Positions 9,299 to 19,119 are shown, counted from the first letter of the stretch. The stretch: 35,315 bases of DNA from Lingula anatina (GCF_001039355.2 NW_019775526.1:242053-277367), one strand, 5' to 3'. The notes: a model not told the origin generated them from the letters alone. A program made the numbers and translations.

Positions 9299-12201
9299 CT
9301 GAAAATGGGGAATGATTTCAAGGTTTATTTATATTATATTAGATAAGAAAACGCGGTGTAACCAATGATTATATTGCCTTATATACTACGTCCATTATTG
9401 GTATAAATTGACTGAAAGATCAAGTGTTTAGTGCGTGCAGTGTTAAAATAGTCACGCAAGATCTGCAGACATACAGCCCCTCACACTTCTAACAGTCTCT
9501 ACATCTATATATATCATTTGAGCATAGAAGATTAGGGAAATTTAATATTTGTGTATTCACACATTCAAAATAACATTATTTAATTAAAAGAAGATGTTGA
9601 TCAGAATGTAAAGCGACAGATTCTAAATGTACATTACCTGACAGCAGGTATCTGGCTTCATTGTTTGAAGTTTGGCGCCTAAAAAGAAACATTCTATGGA
9701 ATAAAAACAATATCGTCAATGTAATAAGTAAATATTTTCCAGCTTTTACAACTTATAATCTAACCTAAGACAATAATAACATGATGACTGTTAACAATGT
9801 ACAGGGTATTTCACAATAGTATTCATTCATGTAATTATAGGACATTCTAAGCTCACTCTACGTAACTAAATTGACCAAGCCACCATAAACTAAAGGGCGT
9901 CAATGTTAAGGTTTCACAGAGACAAAGTTTTCCTGTACTCACAATGCATGAAATATATATTAGATTTATTTATATAAATATCTTTTATTTACAATATTTG
10001 CACTGTATAATACAAACATTTCTTAAGATAGTACGAAAAAGGTGCATAGAACATATTTTTCTAATCGGTTTTTAGTGTAATAGAATATACATCGTAAAAG
10101 GACTCGTTTATCGTTACTGTGGTTATTTGGACCTTTATCACAGCCAAACTAAACTAAAAGGGGAAACTTCATTTGTATATCTTACTTTAAGTTTAGAAGC
10201 CAATGTAAAATTATGTGGCCCATGATGATGGCAAATATGTAATAGTCATCGCATATCCTGAAGTGATCACACACACACACATACACATGTTCACAAAAAC
10301 AAACGTTTACATGGACAAACATACGAACACACGCACGTTCACAAAGGCACACATACACATTCACGCACACATGTGCAGATACACACACAAAACGTACACA
10401 CAAACATGCAGCAAAAACTATACCTGCGCTGGGTCCCAAATCAACACTGGAAGCAGTAGACTCTGTACATGTAGTCTGTGTAATTTCCTCTTCTGTTGAT
10501 GAAGGAGGACTGGGATACCGAGTCTCCATCACTTGGCTGACAACTCCCACCGATGAAGGGTTGTGTGGTGGATTTGAAGCCACTGTTTGAATGAAATACA
10601 TTTGGAAAAATACTAAGGATTTCATAGCATTATATTCAGAACACAAGAAGCAAGTGCCTTTTTTTCAATAAATAAATAAAAAAACAATAAAAACAAGAAT
10701 CTAAGTGTTGTATTTTAAAACAATAGTTTTGACAACCAGAAAACAGTGTCATTTTTACACGCGTATGCCTGCATGCGCATACATGCCTGTACATTTGTGA
10801 TTTCTACAGGAACCCGAATCTTTCCGCGGGGGAATGCGGAGTGGGAGGAGGGGGTAGGCTTAGCGTTTTGCATATGTAGTATCAGGGGAGAATGCGTGGG
10901 GGCTTCTGGGTGTCTTGCTTTGCCTTACGATGATTTTCATATTAAAGCAAACAATTTCTTGAAAAGGCTGACAACTCGATGTGAATGAGTTTACACATAT
11001 ACATTTTTATTCTCCATGGAATAAAAGTCTTTGAAGGTGTTACAATTCTGAGGGTGCCTTAAGGATTGTTAATGTTCTGTATCTTTGGGCAATAAGGATT
11101 ATATCCATGTCCTTCTATACACATACTTGCAAACATTTTACGACATACATCATTATGCCTGTTTAACAAGGAAACACAATATTTAGAAAATTGGTGCTAT
11201 GCTCAGCAGAAAACGAAAGCAATAACTAAAGCAATGAATAAAAACTACTTAAGCAAGTCTAGGACAAGGCTTCAGGCATACAGGCTTCGGGCTTCTGGGA
11301 GATGCCAATTTGTCAATGTAAAATACATAAAAAAATATCCGATTATCCTTTAAGTTTTATTTGTCACAAAGGACTTACATGGCATTTTATTGTATATCAA
11401 TTTACTGGGTTTGTGGAAAACATCTAAAAGAACAAGCTTCATACCTTTTGTGTTCTGTTCATGCTGATCTTTTCCAAGACACAGTTTCTTCAGCTCCGAT
11501 TGACCATCAAGCAACTGTGTGATCCCTTCTAACACTCTCTTAAATCCAGCTCCCATTGTATCCTTCACATCTTTGTCATAATCGCTCCATTCTTCCATAA
11601 TGCCCTGGTATTTCGTAAGTAAATCGGCATCAAGTGGTTCAGACAAGATGGCATCATAGTCCTCATTTGTGAACCTACTAGAGAGAGCCAAGAGATTGGA
11701 TTTTAACCCTGAAAAATGTGTACTGAAATCTTGATCGCTGATCGCTGCCTTGTTTGCATGGCCATACACGGTATTTCGATATCTTTTAATTCGTCCTATA
11801 GTGGCTTCTCTTGATGTGTCTGCGTCAGATGGGTTGTCCCATGCATTCAGCTGAGGACGAGGGTTCAACGAGGTGATGTTCCTCAGCAAAAGCACAATCA
11901 GTGTTAGGTCTAAGTCACCAACAGTTACTGATGTGGAGGGATTCCCAGCAGGATACAGCTGTTCCTGTTGGTGACGATTGAAGACCTTTGGTGATAATCT
12001 AAACAGTACAGTCTTGACAGTTCCATCTCCAAGCACCTTGTTCAACAACCCTGTGTTGGGGTCAAATAAATTGGGATACTTTTTTCGTAGCTCTCCCCGG
12101 AGAACATCTTGCAATACTTTCAGGGCATAATCTACAATTAAAATGCTCATGCGGAAGAAATTCTCCTGGTCTGAGTTGGTGTATGTTTTTGCTGTTGCCA
12201 T
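6308..12201 (-). CDS. NLR gene A: HEPN-CARD-NACHT-LRR receptor
   Basis: Predicted 1,315-residue intracellular receptor made by joining 12201-11445, 10582-10424, 9678-9638 and 9298-6308. All junctions are GT-AG and the phases agree. Order: DZIP3-type HEPN (about residues 1-230), Ser/Thr/Pro-rich linker (about 253-320), CARD (about 325-415), NACHT NTPase with P-loop GKAGIGKTT (493-501), Walker B LLVFDGYDEY (about 578-587) and sensor-like VITTRPW (about 610-616), then a winged-helix region with HKTIQEFFAAKYLA, then degenerate LRRs. The start is the ATG at 12201 in ACCATGG context. An acceptor at 12236 shows that a 5' exon lies upstream, which I could not place. NLR proteins are cytosolic sensors that oligomerise through NACHT; the HEPN could act as an RNase effector, which is inference. 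Gene B is its tandem paralogue. Confidence 0.88.
9638..9678 (-). CDS. NLR A exon 3: 41-nt micro-exon
   Basis: A 41-nt exon with acceptor CTTTTTAG and donor CAG-GTAATG. It encodes AKLQTMKPDTCCQ and enters the CARD exon in frame. Exactly 41 nt with the same phases is seen in gene B (TTKPDTYSK), which supports a real exon missed by ORF-only searches. Confidence 0.78.
10268..10408. repeat. CA-rich degenerate microsatellite in NLR A intron 2
   Basis: A stretch of imperfect CA/ACAC repeats lies in the intron between the 159-nt and 41-nt exons. Frames across it on both strands are low-complexity artefacts. Confidence 0.75.
10424..10582 (-). CDS. NLR A exon 2: Ser/Thr/Pro-rich linker
   Basis: A 159-nt exon between an acceptor (CAAACAG before 10582) and a donor (GCGCAG then GTATAG). 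Phases are 1 and 1, so it joins exon 1 and the 41-nt exon in frame. It encodes a low-complexity linker rich in Ser, Thr, Pro and Glu, for example PSPPSSTEEEITQTT. It aligns with the 132-nt exon 3 of gene B, which shares the STEKEIPQTT and SVDVG segments. Confidence 0.8.
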
Positions 12202-12236
12202 GGTGCTTGTCACTAAAACACGCTTCACTGCCTCAT
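11445..12236 (-). CDS. NLR A exon 1 (coding part from 12201): HEPN domain
   Basis: The exon runs from an acceptor (TTTACATTCCAG before 12236) to a donor (AAAAG then GTATG, last base 11445). The frame is open back to the acceptor, so translation could also begin further upstream, but ATG 12201 has an ideal ACCATGG context. The protein resembles the HEPN domain found in DZIP3-like and invertebrate NLR-like proteins: FFRMSILIVDYALKVLQDVL opens it, followed by DLDLTLIVLLLRNITSL and the signature RYRNTVYGHANKAAI. R142 and H148 fit the HEPN R-x4-6-H ribonuclease motif. HEPN RNases usually work as dimers with two such motifs at the interface. Confidence 0.85.
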
Positions 12237-12707
12237 CTGGAATGTAAAGACTAAGTCAACACACGCCTCATGCTACAAATCCCATAATTCACTACGTAAA
12301 TCATTAATATTTCTGATATGTTCATTAAGAATTAACTGAAAACAAGCAATTATGCTTCCATTCAAACTTCAAGTTAATGGTTGATGTTACAATGTGTACG
12401 TTCTAAATGAATGTGTGCTTTACTTTTCACACCTGAACTCACAAACTTTTTCCGACCCGAGGTCGGCGATTACACGCTGCGCATCAAATAAAATTTCTAT
12501 ATTTCTAATCTATCGGTAATTGATACTCTTATTTCATAATCCAATACGAAAGGGTATATTTTCATCAACACCGTGAAGTGCTAGAACATGGATAAGCAGA
12601 AATTGTCCTCTAGACCGTTAACATGTAAATTAAATTGTATCACAAGCGATGAATACTTTATTCGTCTCTGATACTCCTAACCAAAATGTTCAAAGTGACT
12701 TTATCTT
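12237..12707. promoter_or_regulatory. gene A 5' flank between HEPN exon and LTR element
   Basis: Non-coding on both strands, but collinear with 31117-31595 upstream of gene B, apart from small changes. It must contain intron or 5' UTR of gene A, because a conserved acceptor ends at 12237. The LTR element interrupts this homology at 12708. Confidence 0.55.
12703..12707. repeat. target-site duplication, left copy (ATCTT)
   Basis: ATCTT directly precedes the 5' LTR and recurs directly after the last LTR at 18689-18693. Five base pairs is the usual size for Ty3/gypsy integrases. Confidence 0.9.
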
Positions 12708-12838
12708 TGTCACATAGTGGTGCGTCATGCACATTATGTAATATTATCCAATTAGAATAAAGCGCGGCTGTGTGCTGCAGTTGAGTAATTATTAACAACG
12801 TGTCTTCTGGTGTGCGCTCCTCCGCTCGTAACATTACA
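12708..12838 (+). repeat. 5' LTR (131 bp)
   Basis: Starts TGTCACATAG and ends AACATTACA. It contains AATAAA at 12756-12761, a likely polyadenylation signal. It differs from the LTR at 18558-18688 at one site and from the LTR at 17965-18095 at three. Confidence 0.95.
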
Positions 12839-12856
12839 TGGTGTCAGAAGTGGGAT
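12839..12856 (+). other. primer binding site, tRNA-Leu type
   Basis: TGGTGTCAGAAGTGGGAT begins at the first base after the LTR. It is the complement of the 3' end of a eukaryotic tRNA-Leu including CCA (a tail reading ATCCCACTTCTGACA-CCA). This sets the LTR border and the plus orientation of the element. Confidence 0.85.
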
Positions 12857-13240
12857 GAATGACTTCAAGCCCCCACCATAGTTCTCTTTTGATGGCGATG
12901 TTAGCCAGAATTGGAGGGAATGGAAACAAATGTTCCAACTGTTTCTGGTAGCCAAAGAAGCAGTGGAGAAAACAGACGCCACAAGAAATCGCCATGTTAC
13001 TCACGTGCATGGGACCGGAAGGAGTAAAACGTTTCAACCAGTTTAACTGGAACGAAGCAGGTGATAAAGAGAGTTACGAGAGAGTCTTAGATAAATTTGA
13101 CACTGAACTGTGCGGTCAGAAGAGGATCGTTTTAATAGATACAGCTTTTGGAACTTAAAGCGAGACTCTATGCCTTTTGACGATTACCTGGTAAAGGTCA
13201 AGGCAACAACCACTTCAAAAGTTGTTGTAGAGCTACTGTA
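12855..13240 (+). pseudogene. gag remnant
   Basis: Downstream of the primer site, short frames resemble the N-terminal part of Ty3/gypsy Gag, the capsid precursor: a FDGD...NWREWKQMFQLFL segment followed, in another frame, by a GPEGVKRFNQFNW segment. An early in-frame TAG, at least two frameshifts and further stops break it. The nucleocapsid zinc knuckle expected before protease is absent, which points to an internal deletion. Confidence 0.7.
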
Positions 13241-13289
13241 AAAGTCCATGAACTAAGTAATGACGATAACAGTGCGGTTCAACACAGTG

Positions 13290-13425
13290 CTCAGTATTTT
13301 ATGGGAACAATAGAGCTGAGCATAGGCAGTGTGTCCAGGAATGAAGATCAGCGTGTATGGTTTGAAAATGTAAAGGTAGCTGACTCTCATATTAGAATGA
13401 AGATAGACACAAGTGCAGAAACCAG
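13290..13425 (+). pseudogene. pol protease, N-terminal part, interrupted by Harbinger
   Basis: A frame with a QYFMGTIEL-like start leads to the aspartic protease core, with IDTSAE in place of the usual D-T/S-G-A. It is cut at 13425 by the Harbinger insertion. The same frame resumes after 14584. The active-site Gly is replaced by Ser here, so the protease would be suspect even without the insertion. Confidence 0.7.
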
Positions 13426-14581
13426 GGGCCAATTCCATAAAAGCATTCTAACTTAGCATGATACTAGGCCTTAGAATGATTCTAAATCTCTAGTTGTATA
13501 CTTGTTAGCAATCAACTAATTTCTATTCCATAAAACCAAACTAAGAATCATTCTAACTAGTTGCTTGCTAAGATTTGGCTAGAATGGTGTATTCATAGGA
13601 AAACCACAAAACCACAGGGTCAGTTACACCAAACAAAAGGCAGTGACAGTGAAAGTTGAGCTGATTGCAGGCTGAGGGAAGTACTGGTCAAGGCATTACC
13701 ATGTATTCTATAAAAGCCCTATACAGAAAGGGGACAAAATGGCAACTTCAGGGAAGAGACAACGAAAGCCCAATTATTCAACACAAGAAAATCTCTTTAT
13801 TGTGTTATTTATTTATTATTTATTTTGTGGTCACAGATAACTTGCACATTGGTTGAATGATATCCTTTTCTGTTCACATAGTCAGCTTCGTAACAGTGAG
13901 GGGTGTTAATCCAAATGTGAGTACCATCAACACAACCTATCACACCTGGGAAGTGTATGTTTCTCCTATAGAACCCATCTTTGATGTTGGCCATATTTTG
14001 TGCATTTGGAAATTCCACATAATCCCCAATCCTTGCTGCAAGAGCATTTGATACATGATGAATTGCACGGCAAGCGGTTTGCTGGGACACTTGCAAAGGG
14101 TCCCCAACAACATATTGGAATGTGCCTGTTGCATAGTATTGCAGGGCTATCATTACCTGCTGGCATGGTAATAAGGCATGATTTCTCCTGGTTGGATGAG
14201 TAATGTCATTTTTGACAATGTCAGTTATCAGCAAAAATGCCTTCTCTGGAAAATCGGTATCTTTTTACAAGTTCCACATCATCAAAAATGTCCAACGGAT
14301 TCCTTCTATCCCGAAACACTCGTTCCCGACGCATTGCTCTGCGGAGTTCCACTATTTCTAAAATTCTCCTGACCATCCTTACACCTCGGAGGTGTGGGTA
14401 GAAATGAATTAGAATGATACTAGTGATTTAGAAGAGACCCAGACCTACTCTAACTTTAGCATGAAACTTAGAACTATACTAGGCTTAGAATGGTTTTATG
14501 GAATAGAGTTAGTAGGTAACTAGAGATAGAATGAAGTTTAGCAACCAACTAGGGCTTAGAATGGTTTTATGGAATTGGCCC
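13426..14581 (-). mobile_element. PIF/Harbinger DNA transposon, internally deleted, nested in the LTR element
   Basis: A 1,156-bp insertion with terminal inverted repeats starting GGGCCAATTCCATAAAA; the match extends to about 26 bp with one mismatch. It is flanked by CAG at 13423-13425 and 14582-14584, a 3-bp duplication fitting Harbinger target choice. Further subterminal copies of ATTCCATAAAAC/CATTCTAA-type motifs lie inside both ends. It carries a minus-strand transposase fragment. Taking out the element plus one CAG leaves the protease frame of the host retrotransposon continuous, which fixes both borders. Confidence 0.9.
13809..14376 (-). pseudogene. Harbinger transposase fragment (HARBI1-like DDE nuclease)
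   Basis: Starting at an ATG at 14376, about 45 codons resemble the N-terminal part (LRRAMRRERVFRDRR), then a frameshift near 14245 leads to the main frame (14234-13809). It matches the DDE_4 nuclease family: ALLPCQQVMIALQYYATGTF, VSQQTACRAIHHVSNAL, FPGVIGCVDGTHIWI with the first catalytic Asp, and VQVICDHK with the second. The frame then ends in an AT-rich tract, so the third catalytic residue (Glu) and the C-terminus are missing. The companion Myb-like protein of Harbinger elements is also absent. The copy cannot encode an active transposase. Confidence 0.88.
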
Positions 14582-14584
14582 CAG

Positions 14585-17570
14585 ATCAATACCCCAGAAA
14601 ATATGGAGAAAGATAGCAGGTAGACCCAAACTAGAACAATCTCATACCATACTTAGAGCGTTTGGTGGTGCAGTGGTAGAGCACATTGGCAGAGCGAAAG
14701 TAGATATGAGCATGTCAAATGGACGTAAAACCATTGGAGAAGTATTTGTTACAAAACAAAAAACAATGCCAGTGATGGGACTGCAAGCTTGTATTGCTCT
14801 AGGTCTTGTTTCAGTGGAGAAACAAAGGAATCTTGACTCAGTAACTGCATCAATTACACAAGATTCAATAGAAAAGGGAGCTTATAAAAGTGCTTTCACA
14901 GGCCTGGGAAAGTTCCCTGGACAGTATCACATCTCATTGAAGCAAGGTGCCAAGGGTCACATTGCTCCTACACACAGAGTTCCACAGAAGTTGATGGCCC
15001 CATTGAGAAATAAACTTGAAGAAATGGAGAGACAAGGAGTTATTGAGAAGGTGGACCACCCCACAGATTTTATTAGTAATATTGTCATAGCAGAGAAGAA
15101 AGACGGTTCCATAAGGTTGTGCCTCAACCCCCAACATCTCAACAAAGAGATAAGAAGAGAACATTTCAATATGCCAACATTCGAATCAGTTGCAGCGCAG
15201 ATAGGAGGAAGTAAAGTCTTCACCATCATCGATCTCAAGGATTCCTACCAAGTGGAATTAGATGACTCCAGTTCAGAACTTACTACTTTTTCCACACCTT
15301 TTGGACGCTATAAATTTAGACGAATGCCATTTGGAATTATGAGTGCTGCGGATATTTTGCAGAAAAATGTTTACCGTGTCTTTGGTGACATTAGAAATAC
15401 ATACGCTATAGCAGATGACATTCTGATAGCAACAGAGACAGTTGAGGAACACGATCAAATCCTGGGAGAAGTGATTAAACGTGCCATGGAGAACAATGTT
15501 CGTTTTAATGCCAAGAAAACGCAGTTAAAACAAAACAGTGTATCATATTTTGGGATGATTGTTGGAGCACAAGGAATCCGACCAGACCCAGAGAAGATTC
15601 GCTCAATTCTGGAAATGCCAGACCCAACTGATACTGAGGCAGTGAAGCGTTTAACAGGAATGTTGAATTTCCTATCACCATTTATTCCAAATAACTCTTC
15701 TACCATGAGTCCAATCAGCAGTTTGTTGAAAGCTGGAGTACCTTGGAATTGGGGACCAGAGCAGAAAGCTGCCATGCAACAAATAAAAGATGTACTCTCA
15801 GAAGAACCAGTGCTGAAGTTGTTTGAGCCATCCAAGCCAGTGACGATACAAGCAGACGCGTCATCTACGGGAATAGGTGCATGTCTGTTACAAGATGGTC
15901 AACCTATTGCTTATGCCTCACGTGCATTAACTGATACGGAGACGAGATACGCACAGATCGAGAAGGAACTTTTAGCTATTTTGTATGCAGCAACTTAGTT
16001 TCACCATTATATTTATGGCAGTGAGGTTATGGTGGAGAGTGATCACAAACCTCTAGAGGCAATTATAAGGAAACCACTACATCAGGTGTCTCCTAGAATG
16101 CAAATGATGTTGTTAAAATTGATGAAATACAATCTATGTGTGACATATGTACCAGGTTCAAAGTTGCCCATTGCAGACACGCTGTCACGTGCGTATGTTG
16201 ATGACACATCTAAGGAGAGCATAGATTCTCAGTTAGAAGAGGGACAGTACAGGACTCATACTGTTACTCAGTATTTGCCAGCATCCACGCACAGGATTCA
16301 GGAACTTCGAGATGCTACTCGGAGTGACCACAGCCTCCAGCTGGTCCATAACCATATTGTGAATGGTTGGCCTCAGCATAAGTCTTCCCTACCACCAGAA
16401 ATTCAGGCATATTGGAATTTAAGAGGACAAATGCATGTGGAGGAAGGACTGATATATGCTGGAGAGCGACTTATAATTCCCGTTGCCATGAAACAAGAAA
16501 TGCTTGTTACACTTCATGAAGGACATGCTGGCAGTGAAAAGTGCAAAGCACGGGCCTCTGAAATTATGTATTGGCCTAATATCAACAAGGACATAGAGAC
16601 CAAGATTGCTGATTGCCCAGTATGTGCCACATATGCGCGTCAGAATCCCAAGGAACCAATGATTCCACATTCTTTGCCAACTCGTCCATGGTCAAAGCTG
16701 GGTTCAGATATATTTGAGTTTGCAGGTCATGATTACTTGTTGATAGTTGATTATTATTCAAAGTTTCCTGAAGTTGTCAAGCTGCAAAACAAAACAGCAG
16801 CTGGTGTTATTGCAGCAATGAAACCAGTGTTTTCAAGGCATGGTATTCCAGATACCTTAGTTAGTGATGATATGCCTTACAAAAGTGCTACTTTTAAGCA
16901 GTTTGCGAAAGAGTGGGGATTCACTTGTGTTTATACTAGTCCCACTTATGCTCAGTCTAATGGTCAAAGTGAGCGATTTGTGCAGTCAATTAAAGGAATG
17001 ATTAAGAAAGCACAAGCAGAGGGTAAAGATCCTCACATATCGTTGTTAGAATACAGAAATACACCTTTAGCTGGTATAGGTTCATCACCAGCTCAATTGT
17101 TAATGAGTAGGAGGTTAAAAGATAAAATGCCTACTAAAAATAACTTGCTGCAATCAAAGGTGGTAAATGATGCACAGTCAAAGCTGCACAAGCGTCAGCA
17201 AAAGCAGAAATTCTATTATGATAGAAGTGCTAAATATCACCAGTCATTTAATGTGGGAGATAGTGTTCGTGTGAATTTAGGACAAAATTGGGAACATGCC
17301 AGAGTGACAGATATTCATAATACGCCGAGGTCATATGAGGTGACTACTCCGGATGGACATTCATATCGTAGAAACCAACGCATGATAAACAAGTCTCCTG
17401 ACTCGGTGCCCGAGTCGCATGTTATGGATACTGAACTATCAGATACTAGTATGAGTAAAACAGTGCACCAGAACAATGAAACTGGAAAACAAAAATTGCT
17501 CAGCCACAAATGTGTAGGCGTAGTACTCGGGAGAGACATCCACCTAGGTGGCAAGCAGATTATGAAATGA
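14585..17570 (+). pseudogene. Ty3/gypsy pol: protease end, reverse transcriptase, RNase H, integrase (one stop)
   Basis: One frame runs to 17570 and is broken only by TAG at 15996-15998. Reverse transcriptase follows the protease tail: FTIIDLKDSYQVEL holds the first Asp, FRRMPFGI follows, and IADDILIA is the catalytic box. RNase H starts near VTIQADASSTGIGA; the stop falls just after its EKELLAI motif. Integrase shows the zinc-binding HEGHAG...CPVC segment, the first catalytic Asp in LGSDIFEF, the second in VSDDMPY (the usual N-G after that Asp is altered) and the Glu in SNGQSER, then a DNA-binding tail near FNVGDSVRVNLG. Role: reverse transcription and integration of the element. Confidence 0.9.
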
Positions 17571-17949
17571 AGTGACTGAATGTTTTTATTTGTTGTTATA
17601 TTAAAAATATATATATATATATTGTTGATTGTACACAGTGCCTGTAACCCATTTAAATGTCTATGTAAGAAAGACACTGTTGAAAAGTACTGCATTGACT
17701 TTGCACTCAGGAAGATTAACATTGACTGTTTACTAGAGGAGACATGTTGTGTTTAATCTTATTGCACTAATTATAAAATGCATTTTGCTGATCAGATACA
17801 ATCATAACAACTTTTACTTTTATTTGTATTTTATTACTTTAACTAAGGTGGTAATACAATGTTTAAGATAAGCATGTGTATCACATTTTGTAGCTAGACA
17901 TATAAGTAATTGGTAAGTGATTGTCTGTATGTTAATTAGTTTTTCCTTT

Positions 17950-17964
17950 AAAAGGGGGGGGGGA
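17950..17964 (+). other. polypurine tract, left copy
   Basis: An A4-G10-A purine run directly precedes the LTR at 17965, the expected plus-strand primer for reverse transcription. Confidence 0.8.
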
Positions 17965-18095
17965 TGTCACATAGTGGTGCGTCATGCACATTATGTAATA
18001 TTATCCAATTAGAATAAAGCGCGGCTGTGTGCTGCAGTTGAGTAATTACTAACAACGTGTCGTCTGGTGTGTGCTCCTCCGCTCGTAACATTACA
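17965..18095 (+). repeat. middle LTR copy (probably an assembly artefact)
   Basis: A 131-bp LTR, followed by CTTAG rather than by the ATCTT target duplication. It differs from the outer right LTR at two sites and from the 5' LTR at three. Together with the N at 18134, this suggests it comes from a different copy of the element. Confidence 0.8.
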
Positions 18096-18134
18096 CTTAG
18101 TATTACCATTGCTCCTTTCCATGCGCTGAAGCTN
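18096..18134. other. foreign flank plus single-N junction
   Basis: 38 bp with no match in the rest of the window, ending in a single N at 18134. This looks like genomic flank of another insertion of the same element, joined here by the assembler. Confidence 0.65.
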
Positions 18135-18688
18135 ACCTAGGTGGCAAGCAGATTATGAAATGAAGTGACTGAATGTTTTTATTTGTTGTTATATTAAAAA
18201 TATATATATATATATTGTTGATTGTACACAGTGCCTGTAACCCATTTAAATGTCTATGTAAGAAAGACACTGTTGAAAAGTACTGCATTGACTTTGCACT
18301 CAGGAAGATTAACATTGACTGTTTACTAGAGGAGACATGTTGTGTTTAATCTTATTGCACTAATTATAAAATGCATTTTGCTGATCAGATACAATCATAA
18401 CAACTTTTACTTTTATTTGTATTTTATTACTTTAACTAAGGTGGTAATACAATGTTTAAGATAAGCATGTGTATCACATTTTGTAGCTAGACATATAAGT
18501 AATTGGTAAGTGATTGTCTGTATGTTAATTAGTTTTTCCTTTAAAAGGGGGGGGGGATGTCACATAGTGGTGCGTCATGCACATTATGTAATATTATCCA
18601 ATTAGAATAAAGCGCGGCTGTGTGCTGCAGTTGAGTAATTATTAACAACGTGTCGTCTGGTGTGCGCTCCTCCGCTCGTAACATTACA
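18135..18688 (+). repeat. 554-bp direct duplication of the element's 3' end
   Basis: 18135-18688 repeats 17542-18095 at a constant offset of 593 with only two differences seen, both in the LTR. It contains the end of pol, the 3' non-coding part, the polypurine tract (18543-18557) and an LTR. The right copy carries the matching target duplication. Confidence 0.9.
18558..18688 (+). repeat. 3' LTR (131 bp)
   Basis: Same TG...CA ends as the 5' LTR, with one difference from it, and followed directly by ATCTT. This is the genuine partner of the LTR at 12708. Confidence 0.93.
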
Positions 18689-18693
18689 ATCTT
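18689..18693. repeat. target-site duplication, right copy (ATCTT)
   Basis: Matches 12703-12707. Confidence 0.9.
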
Positions 18694-19047
18694 CACGGAT
18701 GCTAATAAAATATACATTCAAACTACACTGTGTGTGTAAAACGATTAACGATTCAATACAAAATAAGGCTTACGTTTCGAGATACAGGGCTACTATTTCG
18801 TGGACATGGTGAATAAAGAAACGGGCGGAAAAATATTTACCTGTTATTTATGCTATATTCATTTTAATATCAGTTTAAATAATTTTATCAATCAATCGAA
18901 GGACTTGAAGCTGCTCCTTACTAGTGAAAAAAGTAAAATCGCGGATAAGGAGGTTCTCTAGTCCGGTTCAAACAGAAATGTCTCGTGGATGCTTATCTAT
19001 ATTTAAAGGGAATAACAAATGTTAAGCTAATCATCATATACAGATAA

Positions 19048-19119
19048 TGCTACGTGTAGCACAATGGTTCATCAATGCAATGAGCGGTAAACTTTCGTAG
19101 GTTTGATTTTCGTAATTCT
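19048..19119 (+). other. tRNA-like Pol III A-box/B-box sequence, degenerate
   Basis: TAGCACAATGGTTC resembles a tRNA A box, and AGGTTTGATTTTC about 35 nt on resembles a weak B box. I could not fold a proper cloverleaf, so this is at best a decayed tRNA-derived SINE head. It is kept in the gene B flank at about 31957-32030. Confidence 0.2.

Larger units (their letters stand above)
12708..18688 (+). mobile_element. Ty3/gypsy-type LTR retrotransposon, young but defective
   Basis: A complete insertion by its ends: 131-bp LTRs (TG...CA), a tRNA-Leu-type primer site, gag and pol remains, a polypurine tract and an ATCTT target duplication. Domain order in pol is protease, reverse transcriptase, RNase H, integrase, the Ty3/gypsy order. 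The true 5' and 3' LTRs differ at one of 131 positions, so insertion was recent. It is not autonomous as assembled: gag is frameshifted and internally deleted, a Harbinger element splits the protease, and pol has a stop. A duplicated 554-bp stretch around the N at 18134 is probably an assembly error. No envelope gene is seen. Confidence 0.93.

Noticed and set aside
10182-10646. 154-codon minus-strand ORF
   Set aside because: It overlaps a real NLR exon (10582-10424), but the remainder reads through the CA-rich repeat; the splice sites explain the real part.
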